From assembly GCA_001896725.1 (NCBI GenBank), contig MPPA01000033.1, positions 124,001 to 188,000 of the forward strand: a stretch of DNA of 64,000 nt. Direction: 5' to 3'. Positions within the stretch are counted from its first letter, which is position 1, and every line of letters starts with the position of its first letter. Below are positions 18,958 to 28,172 of this stretch, piece after piece. The notes under the pieces were generated by a model. It was given only the letters and a program-made list of their open reading frames with translations. It had not been told where the DNA came from and made no database searches. This DNA is from Methanococcoides sp. EBM-47 (GTDB lineage: Archaea > Halobacteriota > Methanosarcinia > Methanosarcinales > Methanosarcinaceae). A program made the position numbers and the translations under genes.

Positions 18958-21900
18958 TCAGTTTCCCGGACTGAAGGAAGGACGAGTGGGTTGAAGCTCA
19001 TATCCAATGCTTCCGTTCTGTTGTTGGGAAGTGGTATCATCTTCCGGATACCATCTTGCAGGAAGTTGATAGTCCAACGATTCACTGTATGTTGTAGGAA
19101 GGAAGAACTGTGTTCCGCGGTCCTTTAACGATGCTTCGAAACCGGGATCGATGGATTCCAATGTCTGCTTACATATTTCTGCCTCCTCAGCTTTACCTAT
19201 CCTATACAGAGCGAATCGCTTGTTGTAAAGGGCTGATGTACAGGCAGGGTCAATGGCAAGAGCGCTATCATAACAGGATACAGCAGTTTCGACCTGGCCC
19301 ATTATATTGAATATGAAACCCATGTTGTACCAGGCAGGGATACACATGGGATCCATTTCAAGGGTTTTGTTATAATAGAAAATTGAACCCTTATAGCTGC
19401 TAACAAGGTACGAAATAGTACCTTTATGGTACATTGCAGATACAGATGTGGGATCAATTGCCAGCACCTTATCATATTCTGCCAGAGCTTGCTGATAGTC
19501 TCCTTTAAGGTAGAAGGAGAAGGCTTTTGTTCCCATTAACAGGGTGTCCGACGGCTCCAACTGGAGCAACTGGTCATAGCAAGCGATGGCATCATCGTGT
19601 CTACCCATCCTGTCAAGTGCCAAGCCTTTCTGATAGATGACATCCGTGTTCTGAGGTTGCATTGCAATGATCTGGTCATAACTACCTATGGCCATGTCAA
19701 ATTGTCCAAGCTTCTCGTACGCTGTGCTCTGCTTATAAAGGATACTGATATTATCAGGTTCGATCTCAAGTGCCTTATTATAAGAAGATGCTGCATCCAG
19801 ATATTTCTCAAGTGCATAGTAGGCATCACCACGGTCACATAGGGCCTGAGAGTTCTTTGGATCTATGGATAGAACGGTGTTTGCATATTGAAGAGCTTGT
19901 TCATAGGAACCTGTACTGTAAAATACACGCCCTTTCTGCAGCATGGCAGGACTGTTCTGAGGCTCAAGAGCAAGTACATTATCAAAACATATCAATGCTC
20001 TGTCCATATCACCAGTGCTGAAAGAAACAACTCCTAAAGAATACCATGCAGGAGAATAGGATGGGTCAATGGTCACAGCATTCTCATAGTGTTCAATGGC
20101 CCACAGATCCATCCCAGCTTCCATTAGGACCGAGCCTTTATCACATAAAACCTTAACAGACATCGGATCAAGCATAAGGGCTTTGTCAAAGCAGGCGATA
20201 GCATCATCGTAACTACCAGTGTTCTGGTAAGAAATACCCTTAGCATCCCATACATCAATAGCGTTCACGGTAAAATATTTTGCATGAGGTTCTTTTTCAT
20301 TGTTAACGGACCTTACCACAATGCTGGATGCTTCATTATTGCCTATGGGAGAGAGGGCCAAGCCCTTGAAGATCTGGAACATCGTAGCTTTATCATTTCT
20401 CTTTCTGTTCATATTTTCAATTGCATTGTCTGCTTTTATAAGATTATTATCTATATTTATACGGAAATTAGCTTCCTTATATCCCGGACTTAATACAAGT
20501 GTCTGCTCATACGCAGAAATGGCTTCTTCATATTTTCCAAGCTTGTCGAGAACTGTACCCTTGAGATACCATATATCAGCAGATTCCGGATGTAGCTCCA
20601 GCAATTTATTATAAGTGTTGAGCGACTCTGTGTATCTTCCCATGGTTTCAAGGTTAGAGGCCTTTGCATATAGAGCAGCTGAAAATCCTGGATTTTCTTT
20701 AATGGCTTTATCATAACTTTTTATGGCATCTACTGGCCGACCGAGCTTGTCAAGGGCCATACCTCTCTCAAACCATACTTTTGCACAAGACTCTTCATTG
20801 AGGGCTTTACTATAACTAGCAACAGCTTCTTCGTACTTTTGGACCATGTCAAAAGCTTTTGCACGATCGTACCAGACTATAGCAAAGTTGGGTTCGAGCT
20901 TCGTTACCTTGTCATAGGATGATATTGCATCCTCATAATTACCAAGCTTATAATATGCCGTACCTTTATTGTACCATATATGCGCTGAGTCGGTTTTGAA
21001 TTGAGGGGATTCGGTATAACATTCCATTGAATTGACCTCATCTATAAAAAGGTAAGAAGATATGTCTGCCACATACAAACCGCTCAGACCATCGGGATTT
21101 AACTGTAGCGCACGGTCATAACATTCTATTGCTTCAGAATATCTCCCCAGAGAATCCAGATTTCTACCTTTCTTGTTCCATGCAGTCGCATTTTTCGGGT
21201 CGAGCGTAAGCATTTGATCATAACAGTTAATAGCATCAGTATATTGTCCCAGACTATCATAGCTCAGTGCCTGCAGATACCAAGCCTCTATATTGTAAGG
21301 GTCATGGGTAAGAAGGATATTATATGCCTCTATAGCTGATGTGTGATCTCCAAGGGCAACTGCTGATCTTGCTTTCCCAGACAATGCTTCAGTATTGAGA
21401 GGCTCAAGCTTCAGAACATTGTCATAATCTGCAATGGCCTTTTCGAGTTCACCGATGGTTTCATAAGCATTTGCCCTTGCAAACCAGATGTCAGGTTCAT
21501 CTGGGACTATTGCCAGGGCTGTATTGAAAGAGGCAATGGAGTCATTGTATCTTCCTACATGTAAATAGGAATAACCCGTATCATATATGGAATTCGCATA
21601 TTTTGAGAAAATGTTCAGTATCTCATCATAACAGGCCATTGCCTCATCATTCCTTCCAAGACCATCAAGGGATTTGCCTTTATGATATACCAGTTTAATA
21701 TACTCAATATCAAAAGTTGTAATGTTGTTATCATTTAAAACATATCCATTTGAAGAAGAAGAAGAAGAAGAAGAAGCCGATGACTGACCTGAAGATTGAG
21801 TTGGATATTGCACACCGAATTTTTCAAGAGAGGTCTCATAGATGTTAAGAGATTCGTTATATCTGCCTAAAGCTTCCAGCATGATGCCTTTTTTGTAAAG

Positions 21901-22203
21901 GATATCACTGGAATTAGATTTCATGCCCAGGATGATCTCATAGGACTCTAGGGCAGATTTGGGGTTTCCCATAAGGTATTGTGCTTCAGCCTTATTCTCA
22001 AGGATTTCAGTTGATAGGGGATCGAGCTCCAGTGCCTGATCAAAGAAGTTCAGGGCTTCTGTATACGAACCGTTGCGACTCATTTCAAGACCTTGTTCAT
22101 TGAAGGACCTTGCCTCATAACTCATACCATTAGCACACGGAACAAAAAGTAAAACCAATATCAATATTGTGCAAACTGAAAGGAATAATTTATTTAATGC
22201 CAT
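18958..22203 (-). CDS. Exported protein with about 24 TPR repeats
   Basis: 1081 residues. The N-terminal MALNKLFLSVCTILILVLLF with PCANG following is a signal peptide, or an uncleaved anchor. About 24 tetratricopeptide repeats follow with the 34-residue pattern W/LY.KG..L..LG.Y.EAI..YD.AL.LDP. The array is broken by a Ser-rich linker at about residue 145 and by two non-TPR inserts (about 400-430 and 575-640). The C-terminal 60 residues are not TPR and are rich in Ser, Pro and Gln. Large TPR proteins of this type are common in Methanosarcinaceae and presumably scaffold surface complexes; the binding partner is unknown. It stands alone, with a candidate operator about 63 bp upstream that is shared with hsp20. 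Confidence 0.9.
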   Translation of the reverse strand: MALNKLFLSVCTILILVLLFVPCANGMSYEARSFNEQGLEMSRNGSYTEALNFFDQALELDPLSTEILENKAEAQYLMGNPKSALESYEIILGMKSNSSDILYKKGIMLEALGRYNESLNIYETSLEKFGVQYPTQSSGQSSASSSSSSSSNGYVLNDNNITTFDIEYIKLVYHKGKSLDGLGRNDEAMACYDEILNIFSKYANSIYDTGYSYLHVGRYNDSIASFNTALAIVPDEPDIWFARANAYETIGELEKAIADYDNVLKLEPLNTEALSGKARSAVALGDHTSAIEAYNILLTHDPYNIEAWYLQALSYDSLGQYTDAINCYDQMLTLDPKNATAWNKKGRNLDSLGRYSEAIECYDRALQLNPDGLSGLYVADISSYLFIDEVNSMECYTESPQFKTDSAHIWYNKGTAYYKLGNYEDAISSYDKVTKLEPNFAIVWYDRAKAFDMVQKYEEAVASYSKALNEESCAKVWFERGMALDKLGRPVDAIKSYDKAIKENPGFSAALYAKASNLETMGRYTESLNTYNKLLELHPESADIWYLKGTVLDKLGKYEEAISAYEQTLVLSPGYKEANFRINIDNNLIKADNAIENMNRKRNDKATMFQIFKGLALSPIGNNEASSIVVRSVNNEKEPHAKYFTVNAIDVWDAKGISYQNTGSYDDAIACFDKALMLDPMSVKVLCDKGSVLMEAGMDLWAIEHYENAVTIDPSYSPAWYSLGVVSFSTGDMDRALICFDNVLALEPQNSPAMLQKGRVFYSTGSYEQALQYANTVLSIDPKNSQALCDRGDAYYALEKYLDAASSYNKALEIEPDNISILYKQSTAYEKLGQFDMAIGSYDQIIAMQPQNTDVIYQKGLALDRMGRHDDAIACYDQLLQLEPSDTLLMGTKAFSFYLKGDYQQALAEYDKVLAIDPTSVSAMYHKGTISYLVSSYKGSIFYYNKTLEMDPMCIPAWYNMGFIFNIMGQVETAVSCYDSALAIDPACTSALYNKRFALYRIGKAEEAEICKQTLESIDPGFEASLKDRGTQFFLPTTYSESLDYQLPARWYPEDDTTSQQQNGSIGYELQPTRPSFSPGN
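21752..21776 (-). repeat. (TTC)8 microsatellite encoding a poly-Ser linker
   Basis: A perfect GAA tandem repeat on the plus strand (25 nt) reads as consecutive TCT Ser codons in the TPR gene. Because the unit is three bases, slippage would lengthen or shorten the linker without shifting the frame. Confidence 0.85.
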
Positions 22204-22264
22204 CTGAATACCTGTCAGGAAATTCTAGTGATTATGACCTTATTGTGTTATATTAGATAAGATT

Positions 22265-22288
22265 TTTGTTCTTCTTTTAACGAACAAA
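22265..22288 (-). promoter_or_regulatory. Inverted repeat TTGTTC-N10-GAACAA upstream of the TPR gene
   Basis: Half-sites TTTGTTC (22265-22271) and GAACAAA (22282-22288) are perfect inverted copies. The core is an A/T-rich 10-mer that reads GTTAAAAGAA on the coding strand and could itself act as a TATA box. It lies 63 bp before the start codon. The core 22 bp match the hsp20 element at 39181-39202 in 18 positions, including the core T and AC flanks. A second TATA-like GTATAATTTG lies just upstream. Confidence 0.6.
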
Positions 22289-22399
22289 TTATACATTGTT
22301 ATATAGCCAAATTTAAGCTCCATACTAGAAAAGACATGCGTGATATAAATATTTTATTCAATTAAAATAATAAAATCAATTTAAATAGATACACCCTTC

Positions 22400-22413
22400 A
22401 AAAAAGTGAAAAT
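22400..22413 (-). terminator. T-rich terminator after argG
   Basis: On the minus strand ATTTTCACTTTTTTG follows the argG stop by about 30 bp, an archaeal-type termination signal ending the presumed carA-carB-argG unit. Confidence 0.45.
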
Positions 22414-22439
22414 ATGTGTATGCCTTTCCGGTATACGAT

Positions 22440-23621
22440 CTACTTCTCAACGAACTTTTTGTACAACCGTGCCTGGAAACCATGGTACTTGGCAAATCCC
22501 TCGGCATCCTTCTGGTCAATGGAAGATGTGTCGAAGGACACAAGATCCTCGGAATACAGTGCGTATGGTGATGAGCGGGCCAGCAGTGTAACACTACCCT
22601 TGTAAAGCTTCACGGTAACAGTACCGGTGACACGTTCCTGGGTCTTGTCAATGAAAGCGTTCAGGTCGTGGTACAGAGGCTCGTCCACAAGACCGGAATA
22701 TGCAAGCTCAGACCATTGCTCATCCACTATCTTCTTGAACCTTAGCTCAGGTCTGGTAAGCACCAGCTTCTCCAAATCCCTGTGAGCTGCAAGTAATACA
22801 GTAGCTGCGGGGTGCTCATAGTTCTCCCTGGCCTTGAGGCCCAGTACACGATCCTCGATCATGTCGGTACGTCCCACACCATGTGAGCCTGCTATCTTAT
22901 TAAGCTGCTCGATAAGCTCCACACCATCAAGCTTCCTGCCGTCAAGGGATACCGGCACACCCTTTTCGAAACCGATCACAATGATCTGCGCCTCAGGTGC
23001 TCTTTCTGGAGATACTGTCCATTGATATATCTCCTCAGGAGGGATGAAGCTGGGATCTTCCAGTTTGCCACCCTCGATACTGCGGCTCCAGATGTTCTCA
23101 TCCACGCTCCATGGCCTGGCGCTGGTAGCCGCCACCGGGATGCCGTGCTTTTTTGCATAATCGATCTCCCATTCACGGGTGAGGTTCATATCTCTCATAG
23201 GTGCCACAACGTCCAGGTCAGTGAGCCTGAAAACAGCCTCGAACCTCAGCTGATCGTTACCCTTACCGGTACAACCATGAGCAAGTGCCACCGCATTCTC
23301 TTTCTCTGCAACCTCCACGACCTTGCGTGCGATGAGCGGACGAGCCACGGCAGTGCCCATAACATAACCTTCATAGTCGCCATTGGCTTTGATCAGGGGG
23401 AAGATATAATCCTTCACGAACTCAGCCTTTGCATCAATGGTATAATGTCCGTCACTTATCTTTTTTGCTTTTTGTTCAGCCTCCAGTACTTCCTGCCTGG
23501 GCTGTCCCACATCCACTGACACTGTGATGACCTTATCGTAACCGTATTCTTCCTTGAGTATGGGGATACATATGGAAGTGTCCAGTCCCCCTGAATAAGC
23601 GAGCACTACTTTCTTTGACAT
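22440..23621 (-). CDS. argG: Argininosuccinate synthase
   Basis: A 393-residue protein that joins citrulline and aspartate in arginine synthesis. The N-terminal PP-loop AYSGGLDTS and the segments [13 protein letters not shown] and [15 protein letters not shown] are diagnostic. The ribosome site GAGGAAGGAAA precedes the ATG. It lies 58 bp after carB on the same strand; carbamoyl phosphate made by CarAB feeds citrulline and pyrimidines, so joint expression makes sense, although the gap could also hold its own weak promoter (TTATAGTTCGAG). It is full length with no anomalies. Confidence 0.97.
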   Translation of the reverse strand: MSKKVVLAYSGGLDTSICIPILKEEYGYDKVITVSVDVGQPRQEVLEAEQKAKKISDGHYTIDAKAEFVKDYIFPLIKANGDYEGYVMGTAVARPLIARKVVEVAEKENAVALAHGCTGKGNDQLRFEAVFRLTDLDVVAPMRDMNLTREWEIDYAKKHGIPVAATSARPWSVDENIWSRSIEGGKLEDPSFIPPEEIYQWTVSPERAPEAQIIVIGFEKGVPVSLDGRKLDGVELIEQLNKIAGSHGVGRTDMIEDRVLGLKARENYEHPAATVLLAAHRDLEKLVLTRPELRFKKIVDEQWSELAYSGLVDEPLYHDLNAFIDKTQERVTGTVTVKLYKGSVTLLARSSPYALYSEDLVSFDTSSIDQKDAEGFAKYHGFQARLYKKFVEK

Positions 23622-23679
23622 GATTTCCTTCCTCAGAATATACTCGAACTATAACAAGAAAAGTAAATAAAAGCTATCC

Positions 23680-26600
23680 TTAATTGAGAACCTTCCTATG
23701 ATATTCATTGATGGACTTAGTGACGATCTCACCGGCCTTCATGGCCTCAATGGCCCTGGCTGCAGCTATCGCAGCCTGGATGGTAGTGATGTACGGTATC
23801 TTGAAGTCCACAGCAGCCCTGCGTATCATGTAACCATCCTTGCGGGATTGCTTGGTGATAGGTGTGTTGATGACCAGGGATACCTCGTTCCTGCGCATCA
23901 TGTCAATGACATTAGGACTTCCCTCGCGTACTTTTTTTATAATGTCCATCATGATCCCATGTTCTGCAAGATATTCTGCAGTGCCTTTAGTGCCTATAAG
24001 CTCTATACCAGCATTCTTCAATATGCGGGCAACTTCCACAAGCTGGACCCTGTCACTCCCTCGAATGGACATGAATACCTTTCCGGTAAGCGGTAATAGA
24101 TTATCTGCACTGAGCTGCGCCTTAAAGAAAGCACGGCCATAATCATAGTCTATGCCCATTACTTCACCCGTGCTCTTCATCTCAGGTCCCAACACCGGAT
24201 CAGCACCCGGCAGTTTATCAAAGGGCAACAATACTTCCTTTACAGATACGTGGTTCATTTTAGGTTCTTTCTCAAGAGAATAACCCATATCTTTCAAGGA
24301 ATGGCCTATAATGACCTTTGCAGCGATCTTGGCAAGTGGGATCCCCACTGCCTTGGAAACGAAGGGTACTGTTCTGCTTGAACGCGGATTTGCTTCAAGT
24401 ACATATATGATATCGTTCTGCTTTGCCATCTGGATGTTCAGCAATCCCTTCACGTTCAGTGCCAGGGCGATCTTACGTGTGTAGTCCCTGACCGTTTCCA
24501 GGGTCTCCTCATCAAATGACTGAGGCGGTATCACGCAGGCAGAATCACCGGAATGCACACCTGCCTCCTCTATATGTTCCATGATAGCCCCGATAAGCAC
24601 GTCCTTGCCGTCACATACTGCATCCACATCGATTTCCACAGCACTCTCCAGGAAATCATCAATGAGTATAGGATGCTCTGGTGACACCCTTACAGCCTCA
24701 CGCATGTACTTTTCCAGATCGTTCTGGTCGTACACGATCTCCATGGCCCTGCCGCCAAGTACATATGATGGTCTCACGAGCACAGGATACCCTATGCGTG
24801 CAGCCACCTCAAAAGCGTCTTTCTGGGATATGGCATAACCTGCTTCAGGCTGGTTGATGCCCAGCTGCTTCATCATAATGTTGAATTTTTCCCTGTTCTC
24901 TGCAATATCCATGTCCACCGGAGAAGTGCCCATGATAACGGTAGGGATATCAGCCCGCCTCTTTAGTTCCTTTTCCAGAGGTATTGACAGGTTCACAGAT
25001 GTCTGGCCACCGAACTGCACCAGCACCCCATCCGGCTTTTCCTTTTCGATGACATTCATGACATCCTCAAGGGTAAGAGGCTCAAAGAAGAGCTTATCAG
25101 AAGTGTCATAGTCAGTAGATACGGTTTCAGGGTTGTTGTTGATGATATGGGCTTCTATACCCTCCTCCCTGATAGCTGTTACAGCATGTACTGTACAATA
25201 GTCGAATTCAATACCCTGGCCGATCCTGATAGGGCCTGCGCCCAGGATGAGGACCTTCTTATTGTCAGAGGGTTTAGTCTCACACATCTGCTCGTAGCAT
25301 GAATAGTAATAAGGAGTAGCAGCCGCGAACTCTGCAGCACATGTATCCACCATTTTGTAAGTGGTGATAATACCTGCGCTGCGCCTCATGTCATTGATCT
25401 CTGCACGGGTCCTGCCAGTAAGCTCACCAATGCGCTCATCGGTGAAACCCATACGCTTGCTTTTCCTGAGCAGATCTGCTGACAGGTCATTCTTGTGACC
25501 TGCTTCCTTAAGCTCGTTTTCCATATCGATGATATGCTTTATCTTATTAAGGAAGAAAGGATCGATAGATGTGAGCTCTCTGATCTCTTCTATTGAGAAG
25601 CCTGTTGTTAGGGCTTTATAGATAACGAACAGCCTCTCGCTCGTAGGGGTCTTCAGAAGTGTCGTGATCTCATTATTGCTCCATTCCCCTTCCCCAAAGT
25701 ACGCATCAATGTCCAGGGACCTTATGGCCTTGAGCAATGATTCCTCAAAGGTCCTGCCGATAGCCATTACTTCTCCTGTGCTCTTCATGGCAGTGGTCAA
25801 GGTCTTATCTGCTGTCACGAACTTGTCGAATGGCCAGCGCGGGATCTTTGTAACAATATAGTCAATGGTAGGTTCAAAGGATGCGGGGGTCTTCTTAGTA
25901 ACATCGTTGAGGATCTCATCCAAGGCCATGCCTATTGCTATCTTTGCAGTGACCCTTGCTATTGGATAACCCGTGGCCTTTGATGCCAGGGCCGATGAGC
26001 GGGATACACGTGGATTAACTTCCACGATCCTGTACTCTCCATCCTTCACAGCAAATTGGATATTACAACCACCTTCGATTCCTAATGCCCGGATGATCTT
26101 AATGGCTGCTGTCCTCAGCATCCGGTTATCTTCATCATTGAGTGTCTGGGAAGGTGTCACCACGATGGAGTCGCCGGTGTGGATACCCATGGGATCTATG
26201 TTCTCCATGTTACATATCACTATACATGTATCGTTGGCATCTCTCATTACCTCGTACTCGAACTCCTTCCACCCCAGCACACTTTCTTCTATAAGCACTT
26301 GATTGATACGGCTTCGGCGAAGTCCCCGCTCTGTTATTTCCAGTAGCTCCTCTCGGGAATGAGCGATACCTCCACCTGCGCCTCCTAAGGTATAGGCTGG
26401 CCTTATGATAAGAGGTAAACCCAGCTCATCAATGAGCCCTTCTGCTTCTGTCAGTGTGGACACTGCCTTACTGCGTGGCACCTTCTCACCGATGCCCTCC
26501 ATGGCTTCCTTGAAGAGCTCACGGTCCTCAGTGTTCTTGATAGCCTGAAGCGGCGTGCCTAGCAGCTTTACGCCGAACTTCTCGAAGATGCCCATTTCAG

Positions 26601-26907
26601 CAAGCTCACTGGTGATGTTAAGGCCGGTCTGACCACCTATGCCTGCAATGATACCGTCAGGTCTTTCTTTCTCAATGATCATTGCCACAGTTCTGGGGTC
26701 AAGCGGCTCTATATAGACAGCATCTGCCATTTCAGGATCTGTCATAATGGTGGCAGGGTTGGAGTTCACTAGCACTACCTGTAATCCCTCTTCCTTAAGG
26801 GAACGGCATGCTTGGCTGCCTGAAAAGTCGAACTCTGCTGCCTGACCAATAGTGATGGGACCTGAGCCTATAAGCAGTACTTTTTTAATATCTGTCCTCT
26901 TGGGCAT
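23680..26907 (-). CDS. carB: Carbamoyl-phosphate synthase large subunit
   Basis: 1075 residues, full length, with the two duplicated ATP-grasp halves: KKVLLIGSGPITIGQAAEFD at the N-terminus and KVLILGAGPIRIGQGIEFDY at about residue 555. Metal-binding EVNPRVSRSSALASKATG and EANPRSSRTVPFVSKAVG follow. The C-terminal MGS-like allosteric domain contains GTKGTAEYLAEHGI. It makes carbamoyl phosphate from bicarbonate, ATP and the ammonia supplied by CarA. Its ATG overlaps the carA stop as TAATG, so translation is coupled. Confidence 0.97.
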   Translation of the reverse strand: MPKRTDIKKVLLIGSGPITIGQAAEFDFSGSQACRSLKEEGLQVVLVNSNPATIMTDPEMADAVYIEPLDPRTVAMIIEKERPDGIIAGIGGQTGLNITSELAEMGIFEKFGVKLLGTPLQAIKNTEDRELFKEAMEGIGEKVPRSKAVSTLTEAEGLIDELGLPLIIRPAYTLGGAGGGIAHSREELLEITERGLRRSRINQVLIEESVLGWKEFEYEVMRDANDTCIVICNMENIDPMGIHTGDSIVVTPSQTLNDEDNRMLRTAAIKIIRALGIEGGCNIQFAVKDGEYRIVEVNPRVSRSSALASKATGYPIARVTAKIAIGMALDEILNDVTKKTPASFEPTIDYIVTKIPRWPFDKFVTADKTLTTAMKSTGEVMAIGRTFEESLLKAIRSLDIDAYFGEGEWSNNEITTLLKTPTSERLFVIYKALTTGFSIEEIRELTSIDPFFLNKIKHIIDMENELKEAGHKNDLSADLLRKSKRMGFTDERIGELTGRTRAEINDMRRSAGIITTYKMVDTCAAEFAAATPYYYSCYEQMCETKPSDNKKVLILGAGPIRIGQGIEFDYCTVHAVTAIREEGIEAHIINNNPETVSTDYDTSDKLFFEPLTLEDVMNVIEKEKPDGVLVQFGGQTSVNLSIPLEKELKRRADIPTVIMGTSPVDMDIAENREKFNIMMKQLGINQPEAGYAISQKDAFEVAARIGYPVLVRPSYVLGGRAMEIVYDQNDLEKYMREAVRVSPEHPILIDDFLESAVEIDVDAVCDGKDVLIGAIMEHIEEAGVHSGDSACVIPPQSFDEETLETVRDYTRKIALALNVKGLLNIQMAKQNDIIYVLEANPRSSRTVPFVSKAVGIPLAKIAAKVIIGHSLKDMGYSLEKEPKMNHVSVKEVLLPFDKLPGADPVLGPEMKSTGEVMGIDYDYGRAFFKAQLSADNLLPLTGKVFMSIRGSDRVQLVEVARILKNAGIELIGTKGTAEYLAEHGIMMDIIKKVREGSPNVIDMMRRNEVSLVINTPITKQSRKDGYMIRRAAVDFKIPYITTIQAAIAAARAIEAMKAGEIVTKSINEYHRKVLN

Positions 26908-28004
26908 TATTGCTCACCCTCCAGGAGCTTAAGCACCTTACTGAAGAATACGTTCTCCATGTCCATGGGACCCGAGTGTGCATCGGGATGATACTGCACG
27001 CTGAACATATCAAGATATTTATGACCTATACCTTCAACTGTCTTATCATTTGCATTGATCTGGGTTACGATCACATCTTCGGATCCGAATGTATCTCCAT
27101 CCACAACAAAACCATGGTTCTGAGAAGTCGTGTGTACTATACCTGTTTCAAGGTCCTTGACTGGCTGATTAGCTCCCCTGTGTCCGAACTTTAGTTTGTA
27201 GGTCTCCGCGCCCAGCGCCAGGGACAATATCTGATGTCCCAGACATATGCCTACAATAGGCATCGTCCCTGCAAGTTCCTTTACGACCGCTATAGCGTTT
27301 CTTGCCTGTTGTGGGTCCCCCGGACCATTTGAAAGGAAAAGCATATCAGGCTCGTATGATCCTATCAGCGAGGTGCTGGCATTTGCAGGCACTACCGTGA
27401 TGTCGATCCCTCTATTGAGCAGACTGGTGCTGATGCTACGCTTCATGCCCATGTCCAAGAGTACAACATGCTTTGGATCGTAAGGGTCCCTTAAGGGACT
27501 TTCCAGCCTGTAAGGTGCCGGGCATGTAACCATTGAAATATAATCCAATTCTGATATGTGCGGCTGTTTTCTGGCAAGCTTTACAGCTTCTTCCCCATCG
27601 TCACTTCCGTTAATGAGAGCAGCACGCAGTATACCATGTTCACGCGTCTTTATGGTCAGCATACGCGTGTCAACCCCGGATATGCCGGGCTTTCCTTCGT
27701 CCTCCATAAGCTGGAAGATAGTACGTTTTGATCTATAATGGGAAGGTTCCCGACAAGCTTCCCTGACCACAAGGCCTTCTGCCTTGATCCCGTCAGATTC
27801 GAAACTATTGTTGCTAACACCATAATTACCGATAAGCGGATAAGTGAACATCAGGATCTGCCCTTTATATGAAGGGTCAGAAATTGCCTCCTCATAGCCT
27901 GTATATTGAGTAGTAAAAACCAGTTCTCCAGAAACTATGCCTTCAGCACCGAACCCGGTGCCTTGAATAATCGTCCCATCTTCTAATCCTAGTACTGCAT
28001 TCAT
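26907..28004 (-). CDS. carA: Carbamoyl-phosphate synthase small (glutaminase) subunit
   Basis: About 365 residues. The N-terminal CPSase_sm_chain domain starts MNAVLGLEDGTIIQGTGFGA; the C-terminal class I glutaminase has the nucleophile motif GICLGHQIL and the HGANQPV and SQNHGF segments, with the catalytic His/Glu in VQYHPDAHSGP. It supplies ammonia to CarB. Start choice: an upstream ATG at 28025 would add MYTQVLT but has no ribosome site; AGGT lies 7 nt before the ATG at 28004, where the family normally begins. It is the first gene of carA-carB(-argG). Confidence 0.95.
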   Translation of the reverse strand: MNAVLGLEDGTIIQGTGFGAEGIVSGELVFTTQYTGYEEAISDPSYKGQILMFTYPLIGNYGVSNNSFESDGIKAEGLVVREACREPSHYRSKRTIFQLMEDEGKPGISGVDTRMLTIKTREHGILRAALINGSDDGEEAVKLARKQPHISELDYISMVTCPAPYRLESPLRDPYDPKHVVLLDMGMKRSISTSLLNRGIDITVVPANASTSLIGSYEPDMLFLSNGPGDPQQARNAIAVVKELAGTMPIVGICLGHQILSLALGAETYKLKFGHRGANQPVKDLETGIVHTTSQNHGFVVDGDTFGSEDVIVTQINANDKTVEGIGHKYLDMFSVQYHPDAHSGPMDMENVFFSKVLKLLEGEQ

Positions 28005-28076
28005 TGTAAGAACCTGGGTATACATGAAATGAATAGGCTATAAGTATTGCGATGATAACGTGAACTTCGGTAGATA

Positions 28077-28109
28077 TCAGTATATATATTCTTTTAGATC
28101 TGCAGATCT
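28077..28109 (-). promoter_or_regulatory. carA promoter with adjoining 14-bp palindrome
   Basis: On the minus strand a TATA-like GAATATATATACTG (about 28077-28090) lies roughly 80 bp before the carA start. The perfect palindrome AGATCTGCAGATCT (28096-28109) sits immediately upstream of it, in the position expected for an operator or activator site. A nearer TATA-like sequence (ACTTATAGCC, about 28034-28043) would give an almost leaderless transcript. Confidence 0.4.
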
Positions 28110-28148
28110 TACCCCTTCAGGCAAATTAACAGTTAATTTTATATATTG

Positions 28149-28164
28149 ATTTTAAATTTAAAAT
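28149..28164. repeat. 16-bp A/T palindrome after gatE
   Basis: ATTTTAAATTTAAAAT is self-complementary and lies in the 168-bp gap between gatE and carA, about 10 bp past the gatE stop. It may aid termination of gatE; it has no G or C, so any hairpin would be weak. Confidence 0.35.
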
Positions 28165-28172
28165 TAATTTTA

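Noticed and set aside
21752-21776. GAA repeat as a phase-variation switch
   Set aside because: The unit is three bases and the tract is inside the reading frame, so slippage cannot shut the gene off; only length variation is possible.
22406-22605. Short plus-strand frames antisense to the end of argG
   Set aside because: They lie opposite a conserved gene and have no family resemblance.
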